Source of the DNA: Bacillota bacterium
GTDB taxonomy: Bacteria > Bacillota > UBA4882 > UBA8346
Direction of reading: 5' to 3'
Assembly (NCBI GenBank): GCA_023392595.1
Contig: JAEVYU010000039.1
Span: 1 to 64,000 of the forward strand
DNA: 64,000 nucleotides
The translations under genes and the position numbers were made by a program. The notes under the pieces were generated by a model that saw nothing but the letters and a program-made list of their open reading frames with translations, was not told the DNA's origin and did no database searches. The stretch's first letter is position 1. Each line of letters begins with the position of its first letter. This document shows positions 40,168 through 48,980 of this stretch, one piece after another.

Positions 40168-40381
40168 CCTTTTTTAAATTTTCAAACGATATTATGATAA
40201 TCTTGTGTCAAGATTGAATTTTTAAAGGGGGATATCATGTTGTTTTGAGTTATATTCCTGTAATCTTTTAAGTTAACATATTGAAAACACTCTTGCAAAA
40301 ATCGAAAAATAATGGTAAGTTATTAAAAAAGAAAGAGACAGAAAGAAAGTAACAAAAACATTACATGAGAGGAGAATAGTG
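40168..40381 (+). other. Leader region of type III glutamine synthetase gene
   Basis: About 210 AT-rich bases between the glnA terminator and ATG 40382. No consensus promoter pair or known glutamine riboswitch was recognised; GAGAGGAG at 40367-40374 is the ribosome binding site. Confidence 0.3.
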
Positions 40382-42496
40382 ATGGACCAAGAAGTAACCG
40401 TTCCAAATTCTTTGGAAGTAGTTTTTGGCAGTAATGTATTTAATGATGCAACCATGAAGGCCCGTTTACCGAAAAATACTTATAAGGCCTTGAAAAAAAC
40501 AATCGATGAGGGTTTGCCCTTAGATCCTTCAGTCGCCGATGTAGTGGCTAATGCAATGAAAGATTGGGCGCTTGAAAAGGGAGCCACACATTTTACGCAT
40601 TGGTTTCAACCGTTAACCGGCGTTACTGCGGAAAAGCATGACTCTTTTATTTCGCCGACACCCGATGGACATATTATTGCTGAGTTTTCCGGAAAAGAGC
40701 TAATTAAAGGAGAACCGGATGCATCATCTTTCCCGTCCGGGGGATTGAGGGCCACCTTTGAAGCGAGAGGCTATACCGCTTGGGATTGCACTTCTCCGGC
40801 ATTTTATAAGGATCAGACCTTATATATTCCGACTGCTTTCTGTTCATACACCGGCGAGGCGTTGGATCAAAAAACTCCTTTGTTACGTTCCATAGAAGCC
40901 TTATCCAAGCAAGCCGTCCGGGTTTTGAAAACGTTAGGCAATACCACCGCTACCAAAGTAGCTACCACGGTGGGCCCGGAACAAGAATATTTTATCATTG
41001 ATAAAGCCCTTTATGATCAAAGGAAAGACTTGATTTTAACCGGCCGCACGTTATTCGGCGCTAAACCTCCCAAAGGCCAGGAATTGGAAGACCAGTATTT
41101 CGGGTCATTAAAAGAACGAGTCTCCGAATTTATGCATGAAGTAGACACCGAGTTATGGGAATTGGGCGTTCTTGCCAAAACAAAGCATAATGAAGTTGCT
41201 CCCGCTCAGCATGAATTGGCTCCGATATTCAGCACCACCAATATTGCCAATGACCATAATTATTTGACAATGGAAGTTTTGAAAAAAGTGGCTTTACGGC
41301 ATGGACTGGTATGTTTGCTCCATGAGAAACCCTTTGCCGGAGTGAATGGTTCCGGAAAACACAACAACTGGTCTATGGCAGCCAGTGATGGTCAGAATTT
41401 GCTTGAGCCCGGGAAAACTCCTCATGAAAACTTACAGTTTTTAGTGTTCTTGACTTCCGTTATCCGTGCTGTTGACGAATACGCCGATTTGCTTCGGGCT
41501 TCGGCTGCCAACACCGGCAATGACCACCGCCTCGGGGCCAACGAAGCGCCTCCGGCAGTTATTTCCGTCTTCCTTGGTGAGCAATTGGCGGATATTTTCG
41601 CGCAGCTGCAGAATGGCGGCGCTAAATCATCCAAAAACGGCGGAGAATTGAACATTGGTGTTACAACTTTGCCGGTTCTTCCCAAAGATACAACCGATCG
41701 TAACCGGACTTCGCCGTTTGCTTTCACGGGGAATAAATTTGAATTCCGGATGGTGGCTTCTTCAGCTTCTATTGCCGGACCCAATATTGTTTTGAATACC
41801 ATTGTTGCTGAAATCCTATCCCAGGTTGCGGATCGTTTGGAAAAGGCTAAGGATGTCCATGCAGAAGCTCAAGCCATCATTAAAGAAGTGGCGAAGAACA
41901 ATAAACGGGTCATCTATAACGGTAATGGTTATGCCGACGAGTGGATCGCCGAGGCTGAAAAACGCGGCCTTCCGAATATCAAGTCTACCGTTGCCGCAAT
42001 TCCTGCCTGGATTACCGATAAGGCTGTAAAAGCTTTTGAGAAACATGGGGTTTTAAGCAAGGTTGAGTTGCATTCCAGATATGAAATCTTTTTGGAGAAC
42101 TATGTAAAGCAAGTGAATATTGAAGCTTTGACAATGCTCGAAATGGCCAAACGGCAGATTTTGCCGGCTGTCATTAAATATACCGGTGAACTTGCCGAGA
42201 CAATTAATTTAGTAAAGAGCGCTTCTTCAAAAGCATCAACAACGGTTCAAGAAAAATTGCTGGTTGAAGTCAGTACGATTTTAGGTTCCTTTCATGATGA
42301 TATTGAAGCCTTGGAAAAGGCGGTTGATGGCGCTGAGAAAATTAGCGGCGATTCACTTAAACACGCTGAGTATTACAGAGATTCCGTGTTTGTGGCCATG
42401 GGTAAATTGAGAGAAAATGCTGATAAGTTGGAACCCTTGGTCGATAAAAAGATTTGGCCGTTGCCTTCCTATTCTGATTTGCTTTTTAACGTCTGA
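40382..42496 (+). CDS. glnN: Glutamine synthetase, type III
   Basis: A 704-residue GSIII enzyme, a large hexameric or dodecameric form unrelated in length to GSI. N-terminal GSIII-specific domain (VFGSNVFNDATMKARLPKN), THWFQPLTGVTAEKHDSF, FSGKELIKGEPDASSFPSGG, TVGPEQEYFIID, KHNEVAPAQHELAPIFSTTN and GVNGSGKHNNWSM are all diagnostic. The C-terminal helical region is complete. I start at ATG 40382, 7 bases after GAGAGGAG. Having both GSI and GSIII side by side suggests use under different nitrogen states. A terminator follows. Confidence 0.95.
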   Translation: MDQEVTVPNSLEVVFGSNVFNDATMKARLPKNTYKALKKTIDEGLPLDPSVADVVANAMKDWALEKGATHFTHWFQPLTGVTAEKHDSFISPTPDGHIIAEFSGKELIKGEPDASSFPSGGLRATFEARGYTAWDCTSPAFYKDQTLYIPTAFCSYTGEALDQKTPLLRSIEALSKQAVRVLKTLGNTTATKVATTVGPEQEYFIIDKALYDQRKDLILTGRTLFGAKPPKGQELEDQYFGSLKERVSEFMHEVDTELWELGVLAKTKHNEVAPAQHELAPIFSTTNIANDHNYLTMEVLKKVALRHGLVCLLHEKPFAGVNGSGKHNNWSMAASDGQNLLEPGKTPHENLQFLVFLTSVIRAVDEYADLLRASAANTGNDHRLGANEAPPAVISVFLGEQLADIFAQLQNGGAKSSKNGGELNIGVTTLPVLPKDTTDRNRTSPFAFTGNKFEFRMVASSASIAGPNIVLNTIVAEILSQVADRLEKAKDVHAEAQAIIKEVAKNNKRVIYNGNGYADEWIAEAEKRGLPNIKSTVAAIPAWITDKAVKAFEKHGVLSKVELHSRYEIFLENYVKQVNIEALTMLEMAKRQILPAVIKYTGELAETINLVKSASSKASTTVQEKLLVEVSTILGSFHDDIEALEKAVDGAEKISGDSLKHAEYYRDSVFVAMGKLRENADKLEPLVDKKIWPLPSYSDLLFNV

Positions 42497-42515
42497 TTAT
42501 TACTGGGAATGGATA

Positions 42516-42560
42516 AAAAAGGGGCTGTCTCGATTAACTTTTGAGACAACCCCTTTTTAT
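42516..42560 (+). terminator. Terminator of glnN
   Basis: A long stem: AAAAAGGGGCTGTCTC paired with GAGACAACCCCTTTTT (one mismatch), with a loop of about 11 bases and a T run. Confidence 0.9.
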
Positions 42561-42579
42561 TTATCAAAATGGGACGGAC

Positions 42580-42608
42580 TTGACTTATTTTCCCGAGATT
42601 GTTAAAAT
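42580..42608 (+). promoter_or_regulatory. Promoter of secreted paralogue 1
   Basis: TTGACT (42580-42585), a 17-bp spacer and TAAAAT (42603-42608). It is near-identical in layout to the promoter at 43340-43368 of the second paralogue (shared CTTGACT and ATTGTTAARAT). Confidence 0.7.
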
Positions 42609-42660
42609 TCTTATGATTCCACAAAGAATTATTATTTTTCATCAGACAGGAGGATTGGAG

Positions 42661-43302
42661 ATGGGTAAATATCAATTACGCCTCCTAATCGTAGCGTTGG
42701 GTTTATGGGTTTTGCAAATAGGAACCGGATATTGTCAGGTAGACCAAACCGATATGGTCGTTCATGAAATGTCCCTTGAAAAAAGAAGGGTTGTTCGGAG
42801 TGAGTTATTAAAACAACTGGTCCTTAAATATGAAAACGATCAGACTTTTGCCAAAGTGCAAGATTATATGGAAAACAAATACCATGAACTCCATAAAAAT
42901 AAACCGCCGAAATCACCAAGTTTAGTCATTCAAGAAACCTTTCAAAGAACACGGGCATTTATGGACAAAACCCGACCTTATATCGGAAGTAGTTTTACCC
43001 GGGTTTATGATCCGGTTCAAATTGAAAAAAATGTCAATCGATACATTTGGTTAAAAGGAATATGCTTTTTAGTCTTGGGAATTGGCGATGACCACCGGAT
43101 TGCTTTGTCTTTTTTCTATTTACCGGGAAATGAAAATTTAAAAAGGGAATTTTTAAAGGATGTAGTGATTTATTCATTTCCCGAGGTTCCGGATGAACCC
43201 GCAAATCAGGCTTGGCAAAATGAAATGATAGGTGTGATGGAACGATTGGGATATCGGATCTTCAATGTTGATCGGTATGTACCCAATATAACTGCGCCTT
43301 GA
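42661..43302 (+). CDS. Secreted protein of unknown function, paralogue 1
   Basis: A 213-residue exported protein: signal peptide 1-26 (LRLLIVALGLWVLQIGTGYC) then a mostly helical domain. It is about half identical by eye to the next gene; common blocks are SSFTRVYDP against NSFTRDYTP, EKNVNRYIWLKGI against EKNVNKYLWLKGI, and FYLPGNENLK in both. AGGAGG precedes ATG 42661. The Cys near the signal end (TGYCQ) could be a lipobox, but the -3 to -1 residues fit poorly. Family not recognised. It has its own promoter, so the pair are separate units with matched control rather than one operon. Confidence 0.72.
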   Translation: MGKYQLRLLIVALGLWVLQIGTGYCQVDQTDMVVHEMSLEKRRVVRSELLKQLVLKYENDQTFAKVQDYMENKYHELHKNKPPKSPSLVIQETFQRTRAFMDKTRPYIGSSFTRVYDPVQIEKNVNRYIWLKGICFLVLGIGDDHRIALSFFYLPGNENLKREFLKDVVIYSFPEVPDEPANQAWQNEMIGVMERLGYRIFNVDRYVPNITAP

Positions 43303-43339
43303 ACAATTTGTAAAAAGAGCTCTTTGAATAATTTTTTTC

Positions 43340-43368
43340 TTGACTATTCATAGCCGAATTGTTAAGAT
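43340..43368 (+). promoter_or_regulatory. Promoter of secreted paralogue 2
   Basis: TTGACT (43340-43345), a 17-bp spacer and TAAGAT (43363-43368), mirroring the promoter of the first paralogue. The duplication evidently included the control region. Confidence 0.7.
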
Positions 43369-43422
43369 TTTTTATATCGGAAATGGATTCCAAGGTAACC
43401 AACTTATGAAGGAAAAGGGAAA

Positions 43423-44067
43423 ATGCGAATCAATAAATTATTTATTCAAATCTTGCTAGTTTGTATGATTGGATCCGTATTTTTGGGTAACACTATACTT
43501 GCAACGTCGAAAGACGACCCAACGGTTCGGCCGATTTCCGATCCCGAACGGAAAATATTTCGCGAAAAACTCATTGATGGTTTAGTGGAGAAATACCACC
43601 AGGATCAAGTTTTTGATCATATCAACCAATATATGATCGATAAGGCCAAAGAGCTTCATAAACATCCTCCTACTAAATATCCGGATACACTTATCACCGA
43701 CACGTTCAATAAGACACAGAGCTTGTTTGAACATACCAAGGGATTTATCGGTAATAGTTTTACCAGGGATTATACGCCTGAGACTTTTGAGAAAAATGTC
43801 AATAAATACTTGTGGCTGAAAGGAATTGGCTTTTGGGTTTTGGGAATTGGCCAAGAGCACGAGATGGCGTTTTCTTACTTTTATCTTCCCGGTAATGAAA
43901 ATCTGAAAGAAAATTTGTTGAAAGAAATTGTTCACTACTCTTTCCCGGAAATACCTCAAATTGAGGCGAATAAAATTTGGTACGATCAGATGGCGGTTGT
44001 GATGAGCCGCTTGGGATATCGGATATTCAACGTAAAGGAATTCGGTTTAACTTATACCAGCAAATAA
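43423..44067 (+). CDS. Secreted protein of unknown function, paralogue 2
   Basis: A 214-residue exported protein with signal peptide about 1-27 (FIQILLVCMIGSVFLGNTIL), tandem paralogue of the gene at 42661. The mature part keeps the spacing of the pair: a charged helix with KAKELHKHPPTKYP (KYHELHKNKPPKSP in paralogue 1), the LGIGQEHEMAFSYFYLPGNE core and a final SRLGYRIFNVKEF. No cysteine is present in the mature part. AAGGGAAA precedes ATG 43423. The acidic/aromatic core conserved in both copies is probably functional. Nothing in the neighbourhood (glutamine synthetases before, lipid genes after) reveals its job. Confidence 0.72.
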   Translation: MRINKLFIQILLVCMIGSVFLGNTILATSKDDPTVRPISDPERKIFREKLIDGLVEKYHQDQVFDHINQYMIDKAKELHKHPPTKYPDTLITDTFNKTQSLFEHTKGFIGNSFTRDYTPETFEKNVNKYLWLKGIGFWVLGIGQEHEMAFSYFYLPGNENLKENLLKEIVHYSFPEIPQIEANKIWYDQMAVVMSRLGYRIFNVKEFGLTYTSK

Positions 44068-44174
44068 TGAGTTCTACCGAACATGAAATTCGACGGATTT
44101 CATGTTGCTTTCCATGATTTATGCGCGTTAATTCATTTATCAATTCCGGGTAACCGGAATTTTTTTATCGGTAG

Positions 44175-44220
44175 TTGAAAAGTGCGTCAAAAAAGTTTAT
44201 AATTATTATCAGGTAATAAT
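44175..44220 (+). promoter_or_regulatory. fapR promoter with FapR-type operator
   Basis: TTGAAA (44175-44180), a 17-bp spacer and TATAAT (44198-44203). A 19-bp near-perfect palindrome ATTATTATCAGGTAATAAT (44202-44220) covers the end of the -10 and the start site. Its complement, ATTATTACCTGATAATAAT, differs only at two symmetric positions from the Bacillus FapR box as I recall it (ATTAGTACCTGATACTAAT). Autoregulation by FapR, relieved by malonyl-CoA, is the natural reading. Confidence 0.75.
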
Positions 44221-44240
44221 AAAAAATGTGAGATTAAGGT

Positions 44241-44843
44241 ATGAACGGAAAGCTATTAAGAAAATCCGAACGTCATCGACAATTACTGGAAGCCATCGCT
44301 AAAAATCCTTTTATTACGGATGAAGAATTGGCCGAGGTATTAGCGGTTAGTATACCTACTATCCGATTGGATCGTCTGGAATTGTCCATTCCGGAAGTGC
44401 GTAAAAGAACGAAAGAAATGGCTTCCCATTTTTTTGGAGCATCGCAATCTCTCGGCGCTACAGAAATTGTTGGTGAACTTATTGAAATTGAACCTGGACG
44501 GAGAGGCTTGTCTTTACTGGAAACCGACTTGAGCATGTGCCTGGAAAAGTGCAATATTGTCAGGGGACACATCGTATTTGCCCAAGCTAATTCGCTTGCC
44601 AATGCAATCGCTGATACTCAAGTAGCCTTAACAAGAAAGTCGGAGGTTAATTTTTTACGTACGGTGAGGGCGGGCGAAAAGCTGATAGCGAAGGCGCGAG
44701 TCGTCGAGAGAAGGGGTCATCGTTTTTTAGCTGAAGTGGTGGTCCGTTCCAAAGAAGAAATAGTTTGTAAAGGTGAGTTTGAGATCTATGGAATGACCTT
44801 GGAAGTGGCTAATTATTTGAAATTACTCAAAGATGATGAATAA
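44241..44843 (+). CDS. fapR: Fatty acid and phospholipid biosynthesis regulator FapR
   Basis: A 200-residue repressor of lipid synthesis genes that releases DNA on binding malonyl-CoA or malonyl-ACP. The N-terminal HTH (HRQLLEAIAKNPFITDEELA, then VSIPTIRLDRLELSIPEVR) and the C-terminal hot-dog effector domain (VRGHIVFAQANSLANAIAD, ALTRKSEVNFLRTVRAGEKL) match FapR throughout. A FapR-like operator overlaps its promoter. It is followed 15 bases later by a FabH-like gene. In Bacillus the order is fapR-plsX-fabD-fabG; plsX and the others are not here. Confidence 0.93.
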   Translation: MNGKLLRKSERHRQLLEAIAKNPFITDEELAEVLAVSIPTIRLDRLELSIPEVRKRTKEMASHFFGASQSLGATEIVGELIEIEPGRRGLSLLETDLSMCLEKCNIVRGHIVFAQANSLANAIADTQVALTRKSEVNFLRTVRAGEKLIAKARVVERRGHRFLAEVVVRSKEEIVCKGEFEIYGMTLEVANYLKLLKDDE

Positions 44844-44858
44844 AACGGAGGAGAATCA

Positions 44859-45818
44859 ATGAGCGAAGTCGGTATTTCAGCAATCGGGGCTGCTGTTCCC
44901 CAGAAAATTCTAACCAATAGCGATTTGGAAAAGATGGTCGAAACCAGTGATGAATGGATTGTCTCTCGAACCGGTATCCGGGAAAGACATATTTTGGACA
45001 AGGGTGAAGGTATCACTCCTTTGGTTGTGGAATCGGCTAAGATGGCTTGTGAAAGAGGAAAGTTCAACCCTGAGGAATTGGATTTTGTTATTTCCGCCAC
45101 ATTAACCCCTGATCGGATCAGCCCTGCGCAGGCTTGTGAAGTGGCTCATCATCTTCAAGCGAACCATGCGTTTTGTTTTGATTTGAATGCGGCTTGTTCC
45201 GGATTTATATTTGGACTAGCCACAGCGGATAGTTTATTAAAAACCCGCAATATTAAATATGGTTTAGTCACTGCAGGGGAGCAGCTTACCCGGACGGTAG
45301 ATTATTCCGATCGTACTTCCTGCGTTTTATTTGGTGATGCGAGCGCCGCCGCGTTGCTAACAAACGATCATCCAGAACATTTGATTTTGTATACCGAACT
45401 TGGGAGTGATCCCTCAATGGCCAACGAGGTTACCATCGGAGGGGTGAGAAATTTGTTGGACGATCAACTCTCAGACTATTATTTTAAACAAAACGGTAAA
45501 GTGGTATTTAAATTTGCAGTGAATAAAATGAAAGAATTGTATGAAATTGTTCCGCAAAAGGTCGGACTGAAACCGGAACAAATCAAATATGTCATTCCTC
45601 ATCAAGCCAATATCCGAATTATCGAGTCTGCGGCCAAGGAGATTGTCTCCCATAATACGGTGGTAATTTCCAATATCGAACGTTACGGAAATACTTCTTC
45701 AGCTTCAATTGGCGTCGCGTTTAATGAATCCTGGGAGCGGTTTCAAAAAGGGGATTATATAATGCTGATTGGTTTTGGAGGCGGTTTAAGTTGGGGAGCC
45801 GCGCTGTTGCAATGGTGA
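44859..45818 (+). CDS. FabH-like 3-oxoacyl-ACP synthase III
   Basis: A 319-residue thiolase-fold enzyme. The catalytic triad is intact: Cys113 in LNAACSGF, His248 in IPHQANIR and Asn278 in RYGNTSSAS. The N-terminal signature SDEWIVSRTGIRERHI is present. It probably condenses an acyl-CoA with malonyl-ACP to start fatty acid synthesis. It may instead be a specialised KASIII, since no other fab genes are nearby. GGAGG precedes ATG 44859, 15 bases after fapR, so it should share FapR control. Confidence 0.9.
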   Translation: MSEVGISAIGAAVPQKILTNSDLEKMVETSDEWIVSRTGIRERHILDKGEGITPLVVESAKMACERGKFNPEELDFVISATLTPDRISPAQACEVAHHLQANHAFCFDLNAACSGFIFGLATADSLLKTRNIKYGLVTAGEQLTRTVDYSDRTSCVLFGDASAAALLTNDHPEHLILYTELGSDPSMANEVTIGGVRNLLDDQLSDYYFKQNGKVVFKFAVNKMKELYEIVPQKVGLKPEQIKYVIPHQANIRIIESAAKEIVSHNTVVISNIERYGNTSSASIGVAFNESWERFQKGDYIMLIGFGGGLSWGAALLQW

Positions 45819-45884
45819 TGAAGCTATCTAAAATCATAAAACAATAAACGTGCAATCCACCGGTGAACGAGATTAAAAAGAGAG

Positions 45885-47132
45885 TTGGACCTAAGAAATT
45901 CTTTTATATTAACCCATTCTTCTAAAATGCCGATATTGAATATTAATGAAGGGTGGTTTTTTTATTTGTATCTTTTCTTATCCATCATTGCCATTGTGAT
46001 GATAACGATCAATTTATTGGCTTATATATACCGTTTTAACTCTTCCAACAATTTTTACCGTCATCTTTTTAGTTTGGAAGAGGTATTTGACAATGAATTG
46101 GACTTTATTCATTTGGCAAAGAATATATTAATAAGGACAATTCCGGAAACGATATCAAACGGAGGCATTATCTACTGGTTTGATGAAGTGCGGGGCGAGT
46201 TGAAATTGAAGGCTTTTCATGGGATACCCATTGCGCAAATCAATCAAATCACCAATGAAATCCGTAAACCCAATGGGATTTTAGAACAAATTCAGACTAG
46301 GCCTCAAGGCTTTGCAGTGACTAATTCTAGAAGCACCATGGTGGACTGCGGAAATTTAGCAAAATATTATCAGAGTTTAATAGCCATGCCCTTGATGATT
46401 CAAAAAGATATTTTTGGTGTATTGATTTTATTTAAGCAAAAAGGGAATTTTCATCAAAGAGAACTGAAAATTATCAGAGCTTTTGCGCCACGATGCGCAG
46501 TCCGTTTAGAAAGCGCGCGTTTGTATCAATTGGCTAGGGAGACGGCTCAGGAAAACACCAAATTATATATTAATTTGTCCAATCTTTATCAAAAAGCTAC
46601 TTTGGATGAGTTAACAGGACTCTATAACAGGCATTTTTTAATGCAAAGGTTGAAGGAAGAAATTAAAAAAGCTTGGCGCTACAGACATTCTCTTTCATTA
46701 ATATTTATTGATCTTGATTTTTTCAAACAAGTCAATGACGAACATGGTCATCAAATTGGAGATCAATTGTTGATGGAACTCGGGGAATTGATTAAAAAAT
46801 CCATACGCGACTATGATGTTGCCTGTCGATTCGGAGGAGAAGAATTTGTAGTATTGCTGCCGCAGACAACATTGGAAAACGCTTTTGATTTGGCGGACAG
46901 GCTGCGTGAAAAGGTAGCCAACCATTTGTTTTGCAGTTCGACTACAATGCTAAGAATCACCGCAAGTTTTGGAGTCAGTATGACTCCGGAATTTTCCGAC
47001 GCTGGGAATCAATTTACCGAAGAAGAAGTTAACACCATTGCTGAAAAAATCGTTTCCGAAGCGGACAATGCTTTATATCAGGCGAAAGAAGCAGGACGCA
47101 ATCGAGTGGTCTCTTTTGGGGGAAAACCGTAA
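45885..47132 (+). CDS. Diguanylate cyclase with GAF-like domain
   Basis: Makes c-di-GMP from two GTP. About 415 residues: one N-terminal membrane helix (about 25-48), a GAF-like sensor (about 70-215), a coiled linker, and a C-terminal GGDEF domain (about 235-410). The active site GGEEF (317-321) is intact. An RxxD inhibitory site (Arg308, Asp311) lies five residues before it, as in feedback-controlled cyclases. LDELTGLYNRHFL and FIDLDFFKQVNDEHGHQIGD are typical. The start is uncertain: TTG 45885 has AAGAGAG immediately before it, while ATG 45927 lacks a site. It could supply the ligand for the riboswitches at 22054-22321 and the PilZ protein at 53470. Confidence 0.9.
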   Translation: MDLRNSFILTHSSKMPILNINEGWFFYLYLFLSIIAIVMITINLLAYIYRFNSSNNFYRHLFSLEEVFDNELDFIHLAKNILIRTIPETISNGGIIYWFDEVRGELKLKAFHGIPIAQINQITNEIRKPNGILEQIQTRPQGFAVTNSRSTMVDCGNLAKYYQSLIAMPLMIQKDIFGVLILFKQKGNFHQRELKIIRAFAPRCAVRLESARLYQLARETAQENTKLYINLSNLYQKATLDELTGLYNRHFLMQRLKEEIKKAWRYRHSLSLIFIDLDFFKQVNDEHGHQIGDQLLMELGELIKKSIRDYDVACRFGGEEFVVLLPQTTLENAFDLADRLREKVANHLFCSSTTMLRITASFGVSMTPEFSDAGNQFTEEEVNTIAEKIVSEADNALYQAKEAGRNRVVSFGGKP

Positions 47133-47219
47133 AATACGTTAATCATCGTCCAAATCTTATCAATAACTATGCAGGATAAATAAAACGGACCGTCGAATAA
47201 TAAATTTGAGGTGTTTAGT

Positions 47220-48509
47220 TTGTTTTTAGATGCAGCCAAGATTTTCTTAAAGTCCGGCAATGGAGGGGCAGGGGTTGTTAGCTTCCGGCGAGAAAAATAT
47301 GTATCTCGCGGCGGTCCTGATGGTGGCGATGGAGGACGTGGCGGACATATTATATTCCTCGTTGATCATAACTTAACAACTTTAAGCGATTTCCGATATA
47401 AACATCATTTTCAAGCTGAAAATGGTTCTCCCGGCGAAGCTGTTAATCGTTCCGGGAAGGATGGGACTGATTTATATATCCCGGTGCCGGCGGGAACTTT
47501 GATTAGAAATGCCGAAACCCATCAATTGCTTGCTGATTTGACAAAGCCAGGGACTGAATTTGTCCTATTAAAGGGTGGTCGCGGGGGTCGCGGGAATTCT
47601 AATTTTGCAACGCCTACCCGTCAAACTCCGCAGTTTTCCGAAAAAGGTGAGCTTGGAAGCGAATTATGGGCGGAGTTAGAACTTAAATTACTTGCGGATG
47701 TCGGTCTTATTGGTTTCCCGAATGTGGGAAAATCCACTTTGATTTCCAAAATTTCAGCCGCTCGTCCAAAAATAGCAGATTATCCTTTTACGACATTAAT
47801 CCCGAATCTAGGAGTAGTCGATTATAAAGGCCAAAGTTTTGTTGCTGTCGATATCCCGGGGTTAATTGAAGGTGCTCATCAAGGCGTCGGTTTGGGTGAT
47901 CAATTTTTGCGTCATATCGAAAGAACCCGTTTATTAATTCACCTTGTGGATGTTTCGCCGTTTTCCGGTCGTGATCCTTATCAAGACTACATGCAAATTA
48001 ATGAAGAATTGACGCTTTATAATCCCAATTTGTCTCAAAAACCGCAAATAGTGGTTCTTTCAAAAGTTGATTTATTGGAAGACCGACAAGTATTGGAGAC
48101 TTTTCGGTCGAAGTTGGCTCAGTCCAAGTTGAATATTATTGATATTTCAGCTGCAACCGGTGAAGGGATCCCCGATTTATTGAATTTGGTCATCGAAAAG
48201 TTAGCCGAGCTTCCAGCCAATGCCGATGAGGAAAAATCGCAAGTAGAAGCGGCTGATTTCCATGAAGCAATTGAAGATCGTACGACTACAGTGGTGAATG
48301 CCGAAGACGTCTATATTGTGCAAAATAATGCTTTAATCCGTAGGATGGCCCGTTATGATTTGGAAAACGATGATTCACTCCGGAGTTTTCAAAACCTCCT
48401 CAAACGTTGGGGTATTGAAGAGGCGCTTATGAATGCGGGAGTAAAAGAAGGTGATTCGGTAAGAATAGGTGATTTTGAATTTACTTTTTTGAATGAGAAT
48501 CAGAAGTAG
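47220..48509 (+). CDS. obg: GTPase Obg/CgtA
   Basis: Essential ribosome-associated GTPase, in Bacillus also linked to sporulation and the stress response. About 429 residues: a glycine-rich Obg fold (KSGNGGAGVVSFRREKYV, GGPDGGDGGRGG), a G domain (GFPNVGKST, DIPGLIEGAH, LSKVDLL), and a C-terminal OCT domain. I take TTG 47220 as the start, because the protein then begins FLDAAKIFLKSG like other Obg proteins and GAGG lies 9 bases upstream; GTG 47211 is adjacent to that site. rplU-rpmA, its usual neighbours, are absent; a diguanylate cyclase gene precedes it. Confidence 0.95.
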   Translation: MFLDAAKIFLKSGNGGAGVVSFRREKYVSRGGPDGGDGGRGGHIIFLVDHNLTTLSDFRYKHHFQAENGSPGEAVNRSGKDGTDLYIPVPAGTLIRNAETHQLLADLTKPGTEFVLLKGGRGGRGNSNFATPTRQTPQFSEKGELGSELWAELELKLLADVGLIGFPNVGKSTLISKISAARPKIADYPFTTLIPNLGVVDYKGQSFVAVDIPGLIEGAHQGVGLGDQFLRHIERTRLLIHLVDVSPFSGRDPYQDYMQINEELTLYNPNLSQKPQIVVLSKVDLLEDRQVLETFRSKLAQSKLNIIDISAATGEGIPDLLNLVIEKLAELPANADEEKSQVEAADFHEAIEDRTTTVVNAEDVYIVQNNALIRRMARYDLENDDSLRSFQNLLKRWGIEEALMNAGVKEGDSVRIGDFEFTFLNENQK

Positions 48510-48523
48510 GAGGGTTTAATCAA

Positions 48524-48715
48524 GTGGTTTGTCTGGATTGTGGTAATTGTCGGAAAAATGAGCCAGTATTTTATTGCACAGCCAAAAATGAATTCATTGT
48601 TACTGAAACTGCTGTAGTCCGGGAAAAGGCTAAGAACCGTTGGCGCGAGGGTGACCCCAGTTATGAACAACACCGGCGGCAACTCCGCAAAGATAAGGTA
48701 CCACAGGCAACATAA
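48524..48715 (+). CDS. Small cysteine-containing protein
   Basis: A 63-residue protein. AGGAGGG overlaps the obg stop and lies about 9 bases before GTG 48524, so it is probably coupled to obg. The N-terminal CLDCGNCRKNEPVFYC has four cysteines in a zinc-ribbon-like arrangement. A basic/acidic helical tail (REKAKNRWREGDPSYEQHRR) follows. No family is recognised. It may be a small nucleic-acid or ribosome-associated factor, which is inference from its neighbour and composition. Confidence 0.65.
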   Translation: MVCLDCGNCRKNEPVFYCTAKNEFIVTETAVVREKAKNRWREGDPSYEQHRRQLRKDKVPQAT

Positions 48716-48743
48716 GGAACTGTTAAAAAAGTAATTGAAAATC

Positions 48744-48806
48744 AAAGAAATACAATATAGGATTTCACCAAATGCGGTGAATTCATTATATTGTATTTCT
48801 TTATTG
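48744..48806 (+). terminator. Long terminator hairpin of obg unit
   Basis: A perfect 16-bp stem (48744-48759 with 48787-48802) encloses a second 6-bp stem TTCACC/GGTGAA. The transcript ends in TTTCTTTATT. It acts as the boundary between the obg and yhbY units. Confidence 0.8.
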
Positions 48807-48868
48807 TGTGTTCATAAACGGATGAAAGTTACTTTTTGGATAGCTCCTTTTTTTTAGTATCTGAAGTA

Positions 48869-48877
48869 TGCTATAAT
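48869..48877 (+). promoter_or_regulatory. Extended -10 promoter of yhbY
   Basis: TGCTATAAT (48869-48877): consensus -10 with a TGN extension. The -35 region is only a T run. The transcript start would be near 48884. Confidence 0.5.
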
Positions 48878-48980
48878 GTTTCCACAAACATTGAACATGA
48901 ATTCGGTCAAGATTGACTTTCATAGAAGTAAATAGGCTGGAGGCTTGCCGAATCAGAGTTTAAGGAAGAAGGTCCCAAAT

